64,000 nucleotides of DNA from Scolanthus callimorphus (Eukaryota > Cnidaria > Anthozoa > Actiniaria > Edwardsiidae): contig CM066924.1 of NCBI GenBank assembly GCA_033964015.1, forward strand, positions 4,384,251-4,448,250, in the 5' to 3' direction. A model generated the notes under the pieces. That model was not told the origin of the DNA. It worked only from the letters and a program-made list of their open reading frames with translations, and did not search any database. A program made the translations under genes and the position numbers. Numbering within the stretch: position 1 is the stretch's first letter; each line of letters begins with the position of its first letter. Positions 63,201 to 64,000 of the stretch are shown here, piece by piece.

Positions 63201-64000
63201 GGGAGAAAGAGGACCGGAAACAAGACAGCAACACCACATGAAATTAGTACCATGGGAGGCAACAACAGAATAACCAATAGGGAGAACCAGTTAGAAATTT
63301 CATGATCATTAACAGAAGGAGTTTCTTGAAGACAGAGGAGAGTGGGATAGTATGTTTCAAGGATTCCAAAAAAGCAGTACGCTTATTAGCGTCACGCAGA
63401 CCATAAATGTTTAGTGAATGAAGTAATAACATTAGAAGGAGAGTAAAAAAGGGGTGATGCATAGATATGTGACAGACAGGGTGGAAAAGTTAATGCTGTG
63501 CTTGAAACAGGTGAACGGGAACGTAGTTGATGTTGTTTATGCGATTTATATTTTTAATGGCGTTTTTCAGAATCAGGTGTGGAACGAGGTGAATGATACG
63601 AAGAAAGAGAAAACGTAACTATCAACAGCATTAAAGTCACTTCTTCCCCTGCTGGACAAAACCTGGGGGGGGGGTACAGCAAGGCCATCATTTTCAATTT
63701 TGTTAAGCAGTTCCTGGGTATCCGAACCCAGGCAGAGTTTGAAACAGGAGGGAGGCCAACAACTCTTTGCAGGGAAGGAGGGGAGGATGGAGATGATGCA
63801 GAATTAGTAAAAAGCACAGGAGATTCTTGAGATTTAGCATTTTGATTAGAATGTGGTGGAGGAACATCCACCTCCATTAGCAGCAGCAGCAACAGAATTA
63901 TTGGAATCAGGCACATTGACAGGAGTCTGTGGGAAGGGGAGGAAGCGGATTCAGCGCGCCGGAGTATCAGAACCATCAACGGACTTAGTAATCGGCGCTT
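60232..64000 (-). mobile_element. LINE L2, 5' part (ORF1 end and most of ORF2)
   Basis: Minus-strand Tx1-type LINE running off the right edge. The ORF1 tail (63979-63554) is Ser/Pro-rich. ORF2 has an endonuclease in shifted frames (63462-63033), a coiled linker (KLRKGELTRLQDELAVLKAQ, 62563-62378) and an RT entry (LEESFTALKGMAKRNHLDL, 62198-61989). The middle is LAVLSLDQEKAFDRVDLSFF (61700), LLYVLVAEVLACNIRACPQI (61480) and the active site KISQYADDTTIFCASD (61395). The C-terminal half (61030-60362) ends WSQCWICPLARYCADLSWKV, with the remainder beyond the insertion at 58545. Confidence 0.82.
60362..61617 (-). pseudogene. L2 ORF2, RT palm to C-terminal region
   Basis: Two long frames. 61617-61060 carries the YADD active site (SQYADDTTIFC), KSKGLWLGPWSGRSDPPVSL and the thumb-like NVLNSWRQRRLTF. 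61030-60362 carries NKKELVSRNTVRNSLIDGGL and the Cys/His-bearing end CWICPLARYCADLSWKVAHG. A single shift at about 61050 separates them, so this ORF2 is younger than that of L4 or L7. Confidence 0.75.

Noticed and set aside
1..64000. CRISPR arrays or bacterial operons
   Set aside because: Repeats are far too long or lack regular spacers, and the snRNA genes and LINEs show this is eukaryotic nuclear DNA.

Overview
This window looks like repeat-rich nuclear DNA from a marine invertebrate, most likely a cnidarian such as a stony coral. The evidence is spliceosomal snRNA genes, Tx1-type LINEs, a Penelope-like element, a Polinton-type DNA polymerase gene and an Academ-type DNA transposon. The species call is inference. 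I see no intact cellular protein-coding gene: almost every long reading frame belongs to a mobile element and most are broken.

Layout. 1-8770 is a head-to-tail array with a unit of about 1.96 kb. Each unit carries 5S rRNA on the minus strand and U2 and then U1 snRNA on the plus strand. The array is cut by a 100-N gap (8771-8870). 8871-14400 is mostly non-coding, with fold-back and palindromic elements. 14.4-22.7 kb holds minus-strand LINE remnants (L5, L3, L4, L10), a small P2X7-like exon, and a stray piece of U1 promoter. 22.7-33.8 kb is a plus-strand family B DNA polymerase gene split into four pieces by a LINE tail, a MITE, a 673-bp fold-back element flanked by TTAA, and a 6.37-kb Academ-type transposon (long TIRs, 3-bp ATT duplication, DDE transposase, XPG-like nuclease). 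33.8-35.8 kb is a LINE (L6) whose 5' end joins the first 33 nt of a U2 gene that still has its promoter. 37.5-43.7 kb is a stack of LINE fragments. 43.7-48.4 kb is mostly empty apart from a possible solo LTR. 48.45-52.15 kb is a Penelope-like element with three hammerhead ribozyme motifs. 52.8-64 kb holds two Tx1-type LINEs (L1, L2) separated by 31 nt of U1, with a non-autonomous palindromic-repeat element inserted in L2.

How the parts fit. The snRNA/5S array appears to be the landing zone for related LINEs. LINE-snRNA junctions occur at the U1 start site (twice), at U1 nt 34 and at U2 nt 33, always with the LINE in the sense direction of the snRNA. U1 and U2 share a 16-nt motif exactly 60 bp before the start, the likely snRNA promoter element, and inserted LINEs could borrow it. 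All snRNA fragments right of the gap lie on the minus strand while the array left of it reads plus, so either the array has an inverted arm or the scaffold join is wrong. Single-base indels, worst next to the gap, warn that some frameshifts may be assembly errors.
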